Part shown: positions 1 through 5,298 of the stretch, one piece after another | Layout of the letters: each line of letters begins with the position of its first letter | Numbering within the stretch: the stretch's first letter is position 1 | DNA from: Candidatus Hydrogenedentota bacterium | GTDB taxonomy: Bacteria > Hydrogenedentota > Hydrogenedentia > Hydrogenedentales > CAITNO01 | Assembly (NCBI GenBank): GCA_023145975.1 | Contig: JAGLCZ010000302.1 | Coordinates: 1 to 5,298, forward strand | DNA: 5,298 nt | Direction: 5' to 3' | Translations under genes and position numbers: made by a program | Notes under the pieces: generated by a model | The model's input: the letters and a program-made list of their open reading frames with translations, nothing else | Databases searched by the model: none | What the model was told of the DNA's origin: nothing

Positions 1-2139
1 GAACAAAAAAGTAGTTTAGAAGCACGCTTAAAATCATTAATTGAACTGCGTGACAGCTATGAAGGATTTGCTGTAGGCGTACGCGCTATTATGATGGCAA
101 AACAAAAAGAAATGCCTGGATTCGATGGTGTTATAGGTCCTGTCGGGGATTTAATTTCCACGGAAAAAGAATTCGAATATGCCATCGAAGCTGGCTTGGG
201 TGGTAACATTAATAATGTTATCGTTGAACAAGCTGATGATGCCAAGGTTGCCATTGATTTTTTAAAGCAGCATCGTGCCGGACGTGTCACATTTCTACCA
301 TTGGATACTATCCGTTCCGGTCACCACGACGATGGGTTACTGTCCAAACAAACAGGTGTTATTGGGCAAGCTATTGACTATGTTCAATGCGACACCTATT
401 TAATGCCGGCAGTGCAATACCTACTCTACAATACTGTCATTGTAGAGACTATTGATGATGCCATCCGTATTGCTCGCGAAGAAAAACATTTTCCACGAAT
501 GGTAACGTTGGAAGGTGAAGTAATTACTCCTGCGGGCACTGTTACTGGGGGGCGAACACGACAGAAAAGTCAGGGGCTTCTCGGACGCAGCAGTGAAATT
601 GAAGAGTTAGAAAGCAAGGTTGCGCAAACGCTGAGACGAATCAATCAAGTAAGCAGCAGAATACAATCCTTAACAGAGCAAGCACAAAAAGTTACAGATC
701 GCCTGCAAAAGCTTGAAGAAGAAGCAAAAACTGCGCAACAATCCATTGCTAAAATTGCTATAATTACTGCACGACACAGCGCAGAGGCCGATAGCCTTCA
801 TTCCGCTCTTGCAGCCATACTAGAACGTTGTGACAATTTAAATACTCAAGGCGATGAACTAAAGAATAAACTTGAAGCAACTCAATCGCGAATTGGAAGC
901 ATGACAAACGATGATGAAAGTCTAAAGAATAAATTGCTTGAGGTATCAGAAACCGCTGCTAAGGAACGGGATAGGGTAGCCCTACTGAATGGACAGGTAT
1001 CTGATTTACGCGTAAAACAAGCTGAATCGATGCATGCACTGGATGAGTTGCGTCGTGGACTCAAACGTGCTGGACGCGCCCACAACGATATGTTGGAACA
1101 AGCGGAAAAGCAACAACAACTTGCTATAGAAATGGAAGCACGTGCCGTTGCCTTTGAAAAACAGGTAAAAGACACCGTCCGTCAATCCCATGAACTTTCG
1201 CAAACCCATACGAAAACTCATGAAACCGTACTTGAAGCCCAACATGAGCAGCAATATAATATTGAGTCTATCGATCAACTAACCAAACTCTTTAAGCAAA
1301 GTCGTGAGAAGTGCGCTGCTGCCCAGCGTGATGTGCATAAGTTTGAATTGGAATATTCCCAAAAGGAAGATCGAATTCAATTTTATCAAGAACGTATTGC
1401 TGACGAATATGGACTAACCCTATCCTCTCTTTCGGAAAAGGAAGTGGGTGCAGACGAACATGATGAAAATGAGCGCGAAGCCCTAATCCATAAATACCGT
1501 GAATCACTCCAAAAACTGGGTAATGTAAACCTGGGAGCAATTGAAGAATATGATGCTCTCGAAAAACGTTCCTCTTTTTTAAAAGCACAAAACGATGACT
1601 TAGTAAAAGCACGGGACACACTACTGGATGTGGTAAAGCGTATAGATACGACCACACAAGATATGTTTATGCAAACCTTTAAACAAATATCTGAAAATTT
1701 CAAAGACTACTTTCGCCGCTTATTTAATGGAGGTCAGGCACGACTGTTCCTGCTGGATGAGCAAAACCCACTCGAATGTGGTATTGAAATTGAAGCACGC
1801 CCACCAGGGAAAAAACCTCAGTCTATTTCCTTGTTATCGGGTGGCGAACAAGCCATGACTGCAATTGCACTGTTATTTAGTATTTTCGCGACCAAACCAA
1901 GTCCATTTTGCGTACTCGACGAAGTGGATGCCCCCTTGGATGATGCCAATATTGGACGTTTTTTAATGATGGTAAATGAATTTACAAAAAACAGTCAGTT
2001 TATTATGATTACTCATAACAAGCAAACCATGGCGCATGCAGCCGCTATTTACGGTGTAACCCAACAGGAAGCAGGCATTTCACAATTGGTCAGTGTGCGC
2101 CTGGAAGAAGCGGAAAAAGTTATCGCCACATCGAACTAA
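1..2139 (+). CDS. smc: Chromosome segregation protein Smc, C-terminal ~712 residues (5' end outside window)
   Basis: Smc is the long coiled-coil ATPase of bacterial condensin (Smc-ScpAB); it dimerises through its hinge and extrudes or tethers chromosomal DNA in the nucleoid. The frame is open from base 1, so the ATG at 91 is internal to the hinge, not a start. Numbering visible residues from base 1, the hinge spans about 21-184 and ends with the typical VTLEGEVITPAGTVTGG (168-184). A long Glu/Gln/Lys/Ala-rich coiled coil follows (about 185-505), then the LGNVNLGAIEEY segment (from 506) and the C-terminal ATPase lobe. That lobe has the ABC signature LSGGEQ (612-617), Walker B with VLDEVDAPLDDAN (D640, catalytic E641) and the H-loop MITHN with His672. 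Bacterial Smc is usually about 1150-1200 residues, so roughly 450-500 N-terminal residues, including Walker A, lie upstream. The usual SGGEK is SGGEQ here, a mild variant. No frameshift or broken motif is seen. The identification is secure. Confidence 0.97.
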   Translation, partial: EQKSSLEARLKSLIELRDSYEGFAVGVRAIMMAKQKEMPGFDGVIGPVGDLISTEKEFEYAIEAGLGGNINNVIVEQADDAKVAIDFLKQHRAGRVTFLPLDTIRSGHHDDGLLSKQTGVIGQAIDYVQCDTYLMPAVQYLLYNTVIVETIDDAIRIAREEKHFPRMVTLEGEVITPAGTVTGGRTRQKSQGLLGRSSEIEELESKVAQTLRRINQVSSRIQSLTEQAQKVTDRLQKLEEEAKTAQQSIAKIAIITARHSAEADSLHSALAAILERCDNLNTQGDELKNKLEATQSRIGSMTNDDESLKNKLLEVSETAAKERDRVALLNGQVSDLRVKQAESMHALDELRRGLKRAGRAHNDMLEQAEKQQQLAIEMEARAVAFEKQVKDTVRQSHELSQTHTKTHETVLEAQHEQQYNIESIDQLTKLFKQSREKCAAAQRDVHKFELEYSQKEDRIQFYQERIADEYGLTLSSLSEKEVGADEHDENEREALIHKYRESLQKLGNVNLGAIEEYDALEKRSSFLKAQNDDLVKARDTLLDVVKRIDTTTQDMFMQTFKQISENFKDYFRRLFNGGQARLFLLDEQNPLECGIEIEARPPGKKPQSISLLSGGEQAMTAIALLFSIFATKPSPFCVLDEVDAPLDDANIGRFLMMVNEFTKNSQFIMITHNKQTMAHAAAIYGVTQQEAGISQLVSVRLEEAEKVIATSN

Positions 2140-2205
2140 TAGTTTTACGATGGTAACAAATTATAAAATTGCCATTCACGAACAAGACTTCATTGGAATT
2201 CTGTC

Positions 2206-3333
2206 ATGCGTGTACTGCATTTATTCAGCAATTGCAAATGGACTGGTCCCGCAGAACCGGCACTAAACATGTGCATCGCTCTACGCTCTCAGGGAATTAC
2301 AGTAGATTTTGCATGTGCGCCCCGCGCAGGTTCCGGATTCAACGAAATCGTTTCCGTCGCACGGGCTCAACATATTGAACCACTGGATTTCATGCGTCTA
2401 TATAAACATAGAAACCCTATCTGGAATTTTCTGGATGCACGAGCACTTCGTCATTATCTGGGAACAACGCAATATGATTTAATTCACTGCCATTTAGATA
2501 ACGACCACGAGATTACTCTACGCGCAACAGCAAATTTAGATATCCCCGTGATACGTAGTAATCACTTTGGAACAGGACTTCCCAACAACCGACGCCATCG
2601 GATATTAGCAACCCGTTCCTCTGCAATTTTTGAGCCATCACTAGAAGCAGAAAAATCAGACGCTGTGAATTTTAATATTGAACCTGAACGCTTGTTTCTT
2701 ATTCCTGGCGCTGTAAATACGAAACGCTTTACCCCAAAACGTCCACTGCCAAATATGCGCAGCCAAATAGACATCCCAGAAGATGCCTTCCTATTCGGCA
2801 TTGTGGCACGCATGCAAACCCATCGTCACTACGAAGACCTTTTTGAAGCATTTCGGAAATTATCCGATATTGCCGACAATGCACATCTTGTAGTAGTTGG
2901 TCGCGGAACACGCCAGCAACAGGTGGCTTTTACCCCAGTAAAACGTCTTAACCTGGAAGATCGAGTACATTTTTCCGGCTATCTGGAAAAGGATGCTTAT
3001 ACAGGCCTGTTACATAACTTTGATGTAGGTCTATTCCTGACACCCGGAACAGATGGTACCTGTCGCGCTTCCCGAGAAATCATGGCGATGGGAAAGCCTC
3101 TAATCGTGGCAGATCGCGGCATGTTACGCGAAATTATCAATGATAAAGCAGGAATCATTACCGATGGCAGCGTGGAAGAACTTTACAAAGCAATGCTGCA
3201 ATTATATCAAAAACCGAAATTACTACAACAGCTTGCGAAAAATGCATACGAAACGGCACACTCACGATATACACTTGAATATCAAGCAAAATGTATTATC
3301 GCCGCGTATGAAAAAATATTATTACGTACCTGA
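2206..3333 (+). CDS. GT4-type (GT-B fold) glycosyltransferase, 375 aa
   Basis: This is a retaining GT-B sugar transferase, expected to act in the cytoplasm or on the inner face of the membrane and to move a sugar from an activated donor to a lipid or glycan acceptor; donor and acceptor cannot be read from sequence. The N-terminal Rossmann start is MRVLHLF (1-7), followed by WTGPAEPAL (12-20). LIHCH (92-96) and the inter-domain IPGAVNTKRFTP (166-177, equivalent to IPNGVD-x-RF-P) are typical. The donor-binding C-terminal domain has GIVARMQ (198-204), LVVVGRGT (228-235), VHFSGYL (254-260) and a D283-x7-E291 motif before MGKPLI. The first Glu of the usual E-x7-E is Asp, and the usual Lys-Gly after the GRL-like strand is Arg207-His208. 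The length is normal and no membrane segment is visible. The ATG at 2206 is chosen because it gives the exact family N-terminus and has GGAA at 2195-2198, 7 nt upstream. The 66-bp gap from smc holds a TATAAA box (2162-2167) without a well-spaced -35, so cotranscription with smc is possible. Confidence 0.9.
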   Translation: MRVLHLFSNCKWTGPAEPALNMCIALRSQGITVDFACAPRAGSGFNEIVSVARAQHIEPLDFMRLYKHRNPIWNFLDARALRHYLGTTQYDLIHCHLDNDHEITLRATANLDIPVIRSNHFGTGLPNNRRHRILATRSSAIFEPSLEAEKSDAVNFNIEPERLFLIPGAVNTKRFTPKRPLPNMRSQIDIPEDAFLFGIVARMQTHRHYEDLFEAFRKLSDIADNAHLVVVGRGTRQQQVAFTPVKRLNLEDRVHFSGYLEKDAYTGLLHNFDVGLFLTPGTDGTCRASREIMAMGKPLIVADRGMLREIINDKAGIITDGSVEELYKAMLQLYQKPKLLQQLAKNAYETAHSRYTLEYQAKCIIAAYEKILLRT

Positions 3334-3344
3334 ATCTGAAAATA

Positions 3345-4412
3345 CTACCTTGGTGGCGGCGGTGAAATAGCAATACGAAACCCTTGGTAGCGACTACAGT
3401 ACTCTGGCCAATTGTAGTAGCGATCGGCAGCACGACAATAGGTAGCGGAATAACGCCAACTGCCACCACGTCCCACGCGATACGTGCCTGTTAGCGGTCC
3501 TATAGGATTAGCTATGCCACTTTTCGCGTAATAATCCTCTCCATACCAGTCATGACACCATTCCCATATATTACCTGCCATGTCAAAACATCCTGCAGGA
3601 CTAGTACCACGTATTGTTATTCGTTCCGGATCACTTAATTTAACCGGATTTAAACCATTATACCAACCCACTGGAGAAGTAAAAGGCATAGTAGTAAAAC
3701 CCATAGGATTTGCATAATCTTCAGCATAGTAATTGGCATGAGATACATCCAGTTCATCACTGGAAATACCATAGCGCCATTGCTTCTTACCATCCCAGGC
3801 AGCAGCACGATCCCATTCTGCCTCACTAGGTAAACGATAGCCGTCAGGAAGTGGATTGATCCGCGTCCAGGTTATGGTATCGTAACAAGGTTGTAATTGA
3901 TGAATTTCACTCAACCAATTACAATAAACCACAGCCCCATACCAGGTAACATGCTGCATGGGGTGTTGTTCCATGGAAAACTGCTGGTTTCCATACCCCT
4001 TTCGAACTAATACCTCAAATTTCTCGATGCCCGCATTTATCTGTGAACCCAAACCTGTGTTCACTGTATCTGCCAACGGTTTACCATAAGCATATATCTC
4101 ATCGCCATCGTAAGCAGTTCCCTCGCTGTTTTGCAAAATCCCCTTTTTAAGTGCCCAATTCAGTACTTCCACAAACTGCTGATTCGTAACGGGAAAACGA
4201 CCTATGGCATATTCGTCAAGATATACCCTATGCAAAGGTCGCTCGTCGTCATCCTCTCCCCCCTCGTAAGACCTTCCCATTTCGAACCAGCCTGCATTTA
4301 CACACACTAAATCAGAAGGGGATACCCCGAGTGAAGAATCAGAACATCCCATAAGAGGAACTGACAAATATACGACTATACAAAGTCCACGTAATAATAC
4401 ATTACCACTCAT
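3345..4412 (-). CDS. Lipoprotein with FGE-sulfatase (SUMF1-type) domain, 355 aa
   Basis: A predicted lipoprotein carrying one formylglycine-generating-enzyme-like domain. The N-terminus has Arg8, a hydrophobic stretch (about 9-20) and a lipobox LMGC with Cys23 as the lipidation site; Ser at +2 would favour outer-membrane sorting in a Gram-negative. The domain begins at VCVNAGWFEMG (36-46) and continues with ERPLHRVYLDEYAIGRFPVTNQQF (57-80, quoted in parts: PVTN 74-77), HVTWYGAVVYCNWLS (154-168), GYRLPSEAEWDRAA (191-204), DMAGNIWEWCHDWY (277-290), RGGSW (315-319) and GFR (344-346). The segment at about 84-149, beginning NWALKKGIL, is extra relative to the minimal domain but matches a recurrent subgroup of this family. 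Aligning on R331 and GFR, the two copper-binding cysteines of true FGE fall on Ala residues, so sulfatase activation is unlikely and the function is unknown. The tail is ISPPPPR. The ATG at 4412 is chosen because it precedes the signal peptide; AAGG lies 11 nt upstream, a weak ribosome site. The gene converges on the glycosyltransferase, with 11 bp between stops. Confidence 0.9.
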   Translation of the reverse strand: MSGNVLLRGLCIVVYLSVPLMGCSDSSLGVSPSDLVCVNAGWFEMGRSYEGGEDDDERPLHRVYLDEYAIGRFPVTNQQFVEVLNWALKKGILQNSEGTAYDGDEIYAYGKPLADTVNTGLGSQINAGIEKFEVLVRKGYGNQQFSMEQHPMQHVTWYGAVVYCNWLSEIHQLQPCYDTITWTRINPLPDGYRLPSEAEWDRAAAWDGKKQWRYGISSDELDVSHANYYAEDYANPMGFTTMPFTSPVGWYNGLNPVKLSDPERITIRGTSPAGCFDMAGNIWEWCHDWYGEDYYAKSGIANPIGPLTGTYRVGRGGSWRYSATYCRAADRYYNWPEYCSRYQGFRIAISPPPPR

Positions 4413-4507
4413 TGAATACCATGCCTTGTACGTTATGAGGGAAATCGCTTTTCGAATTTCTCAATGCTACAGCATCTCTGCCACAAAGATACAATCAATA
4501 TACAAAA
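4413..4507 (-). other. Leader of the lipoprotein gene with two short dyads
   Basis: This is the untranslated stretch between the palindrome and the ATG at 4412. It holds ATGCT-AC-AGCAT (4464-4475 on the plus strand, 5-bp arms with a 2-nt spacer) and GAAATCG / CGAATTTC (4441-4447 and 4453-4460, a 7-bp pairing with one bulged base and a 5-nt loop). Both are weak as RNA hairpins. No riboswitch consensus was recognised, and no convincing small reading frame was seen. The ribosome site is poor (AAGG, 11 nt before the ATG). Confidence 0.3.
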
Positions 4508-4521
4508 TGACAATATTGTCA
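4508..4521. promoter_or_regulatory. Perfect 14-bp palindrome TGACAATATTGTCA, candidate operator
   Basis: The two 7-bp halves TGACAAT and ATTGTCA are exact inverted copies with no spacer. The site lies about 13-26 nt downstream of the transcription start predicted from TATAAT, and its left half (minus-strand reading) also spells a consensus TTGACA -35 at 4522-4517. Both readings are classic positions for a repressor operator. No regulator is encoded in the window, so the binding protein is unknown. A 14-bp perfect palindrome is expected by chance about once per 16 kb at uniform composition, somewhat more often in AT-rich DNA. Confidence 0.45.
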
Positions 4522-4537
4522 AATTAACAAACCTATA

Positions 4538-4566
4538 TACATTATACCCTGTCTTTACATAATGTA
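4538..4566. repeat. 8-bp inverted repeat (TACATTAT / ATAATGTA) bracketing the promoter core
   Basis: TACATTAT at 4538-4545 and its exact inverted copy ATAATGTA at 4559-4566 are separated by 13 bp, a centre-to-centre distance of 21 bp or about two helical turns. The first arm covers most of the TATAAT -10 and the second touches the weak -35. This would suit a dimeric regulator binding one DNA face and blocking or helping RNA polymerase. AT-rich promoter sequence can produce such repeats by chance. Confidence 0.35.
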
Positions 4567-4569
4567 CAA
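4541..4569 (-). promoter_or_regulatory. Candidate sigma-70-type promoter for the FGE-like lipoprotein gene
   Basis: On the minus strand a perfect TATAAT occurs at 4546-4541. TTGTAC (4569-4564) lies 17 bp upstream and matches only the TTG of the -35 consensus. Transcription would start near 4534, giving a leader of about 120 nt before the ATG at 4412. The position in the 220-bp gap behind another gene of the same strand fits a separate promoter. A second possibility is TTGACA (4522-4517) as a -35, but its -10 candidates are poor (ATTGAT at 17 bp, or TATATT at only 14 bp). Confidence 0.4.
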
Positions 4570-4592
4570 AAAAATGCAAGAATAAGGTGCAT
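4568..4592 (-). terminator. Weak terminator-like hairpin with T run behind the hydrolase gene
   Basis: Read on the minus strand, ATGCA (4592-4588) and TGCAT (4578-4574) form a 5-bp stem around a 9-nt loop. Six further Ts follow directly (4573-4568). It sits about 40 nt past the TAA stop of the hydrolase gene. The stem is short and AT-rich, well below a typical intrinsic terminator, so the T run carries most of the case. If real, it separates the hydrolase transcript from the lipoprotein gene. Confidence 0.3.
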
Positions 4593-4632
4593 AAAATACT
4601 TCAAATATAGCCACTCAGGGCACTCAAATATT

Positions 4633-5298
4633 TTAGGGAAGCAATGCCTGGAAATCCAATTTGTTATCTGGAATCCCTGCATCATTTGTGCCAATAGCTG
4701 TAGAAACCAAAAGCTCCATAGTAAAACCATCAACAACAATGTTTAACAAGTTATTACCCACCTCTGCAGAAGGGGAAGATGCTGCCAATGCCTGCAGCTC
4801 AGCAACTGTAACTGAAGGTAAATATCCATCAATCTGTGTCTGTACCGCACTTTCCAATAAAGGAATCGACGCATAAATAATTCCACGAGTTGAAGTAGCA
4901 AAATCTCCGGCCAAATCATAACGTTCTTCAAGCCCCCCCAAGCCATCCCCGCGCAAACGGGCACTACGCAACTCATAGCGACCATCCCCCAGCACCACCG
5001 TAGTAGCATATCCTGGTAAATCAGCCTTCACCATTTCTATACCATCACGCAAACTCAGGGCATCATACATTAGAGAGCGAATAAGAGCTAAACTATTCGC
5101 AGATCCTGCAGCAGCACCCGGATCAATAATTTCCATTGCTGAAACAGCACCAAGATTAACACCAAAATGTCCCACAGCCAATCCAGCATGGCTAAACATT
5201 ATATGGGGTGTACCTCTTTCCGGGATATATAGAATAGCGCACTGATACTGATGTAATTCTCTCGCTGCCGGACCGTTGATAGAAACAGCCTGTGCAGC
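4633..5298 (-). CDS. Probable AAT/C45-type Ntn-hydrolase or acyltransferase, C-terminal 221 residues (5' end outside window)
   Basis: The minus-strand frame is open to the window edge, so the in-frame ATG at 5199 (visible residue 34) is internal. Residues read upstream of it, such as AILYIPERGTPHI (21-33), continue the same domain. The pattern resembles the acyl-CoA:6-aminopenicillanate acyltransferase / peptidase C45 family: a hydrophobic strand with YxPxxGxP, then FSHAGLAVGHFGVN (35-48, like the family's G-x-P-G-x-x-G-x-x-x-GMN), a helix RSLMYDALSLRDGI (74-87), a VVLGDG strand (101-106), and a C-terminal NNLLNIVVDGFTMELLVSTA (182-201), like the family's NL-x-x-V-x-(Y/F)-(D/N) and LxxxxA strands. 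Family members are self-processing Ntn hydrolases acting on amide or ester bonds. The catalytic N-terminal Cys and any signal peptide would lie outside the window, so substrate and location are unknown. A G7 run (C7 at 4933-4939) lies in the coding strand, but the frame is intact. Recognition rests on remembered patterns; an unrelated hypothetical protein is the alternative. Confidence 0.6.
   Translation of the reverse strand, partial: AAQAVSINGPAARELHQYQCAILYIPERGTPHIMFSHAGLAVGHFGVNLGAVSAMEIIDPGAAAGSANSLALIRSLMYDALSLRDGIEMVKADLPGYATTVVLGDGRYELRSARLRGDGLGGLEERYDLAGDFATSTRGIIYASIPLLESAVQTQIDGYLPSVTVAELQALAASSPSAEVGNNLLNIVVDGFTMELLVSTAIGTNDAGIPDNKLDFQALLP

Noticed and set aside
1292..1703. Antisense open frames opposite smc
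   Set aside because: The plus strand here encodes unmistakable Smc coiled-coil and head sequence; the antisense peptides show no recognisable domain and arise from its codon pattern.
2150..2175. ATGGTAA / TTGCCAT hairpin between smc and the glycosyltransferase, as a terminator
   Set aside because: It is a 7-bp stem with one wobble pair and a 12-nt loop, and no T run follows.
2169..2378. 69-codon plus-strand open frame overlapping the start of the glycosyltransferase
   Set aside because: It lies in another frame of a strongly supported glycosyltransferase, has no family resemblance, and its peptide is Arg-rich in the way shadow frames often are.
4516..4543. Plus-strand promoter TTGTCA with TACATT, 16-bp spacer
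   Set aside because: No plus-strand gene follows within the window, and the TTGTCA is simply one half of the palindrome.
4612..4625. CACTCAGGGCACTC direct repeat behind the hydrolase stop
   Set aside because: Two copies of a 5-6 bp motif are too short to distinguish from chance.
4661..4876. 71-codon plus-strand open frame opposite the hydrolase gene
   Set aside because: The minus strand carries a longer frame, open to the window edge, with a family-like pattern; the plus-strand peptide has no domain features.
5197..5199. ATG as the start of a 188-residue protein
   Set aside because: The frame is open upstream to the window edge and the upstream residues fit the same domain, so the gene begins outside the window.

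Overview
The window carries four protein-coding genes: two on the plus strand in the left part (1-3333) and two on the minus strand in the right part (3345-5298). Both outer genes run off the window. Nothing in it looks like an RNA gene, CRISPR array, insertion sequence or prophage. Base composition is moderate to slightly AT-rich. The host is a bacterium with a canonical Smc (not MukB). The lipoprotein signal on the third gene suggests, but does not prove, a Gram-negative-type envelope. Large families of formylglycine-generating-enzyme-like lipoproteins and AAT/C45-type hydrolases are common in several poorly cultured environmental phyla (for example Hydrogenedentota or the PVC group), but no phylum can be assigned from this sequence alone.

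Left part: positions 1-2139 are the C-terminal ~60% of the chromosome segregation ATPase Smc (hinge, returning coiled coil, C-terminal ATPase lobe). After a 66-bp gap comes a complete GT4-type glycosyltransferase (2206-3333) on the same strand. It could share a transcript with smc, but its biochemical role (sugar transfer, probably to an envelope glycan) is unrelated to chromosome organisation.

Right part: a complete lipoprotein with an FGE-sulfatase (SUMF1-type) fold (4412 down to 3345) converges on the glycosyltransferase. Only 11 bp separate the two stop codons and no terminator hairpin is visible between them. Upstream of it, after 220 bp of non-coding DNA, lies the C-terminal part of a probable AAT/C45-type Ntn-hydrolase or acyltransferase (5298 down to 4633). 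This gene is open to the window edge, so the in-frame ATG at 5199 is internal and not its start.

The 220-bp non-coding stretch (4413-4632) is the most structured non-coding DNA here. Reading on the minus strand it holds a weak terminator-like hairpin with a T run behind the hydrolase gene, then a consensus TATAAT -10 with a poor -35. An 8-bp inverted repeat brackets that promoter core, and a perfect 14-bp palindrome follows just downstream of the predicted transcription start. This layout suggests that the lipoprotein gene is transcribed separately from the hydrolase gene and is controlled by a DNA-binding regulator. I found no convincing undescribed multi-gene system; the regulatory region is the best lead.
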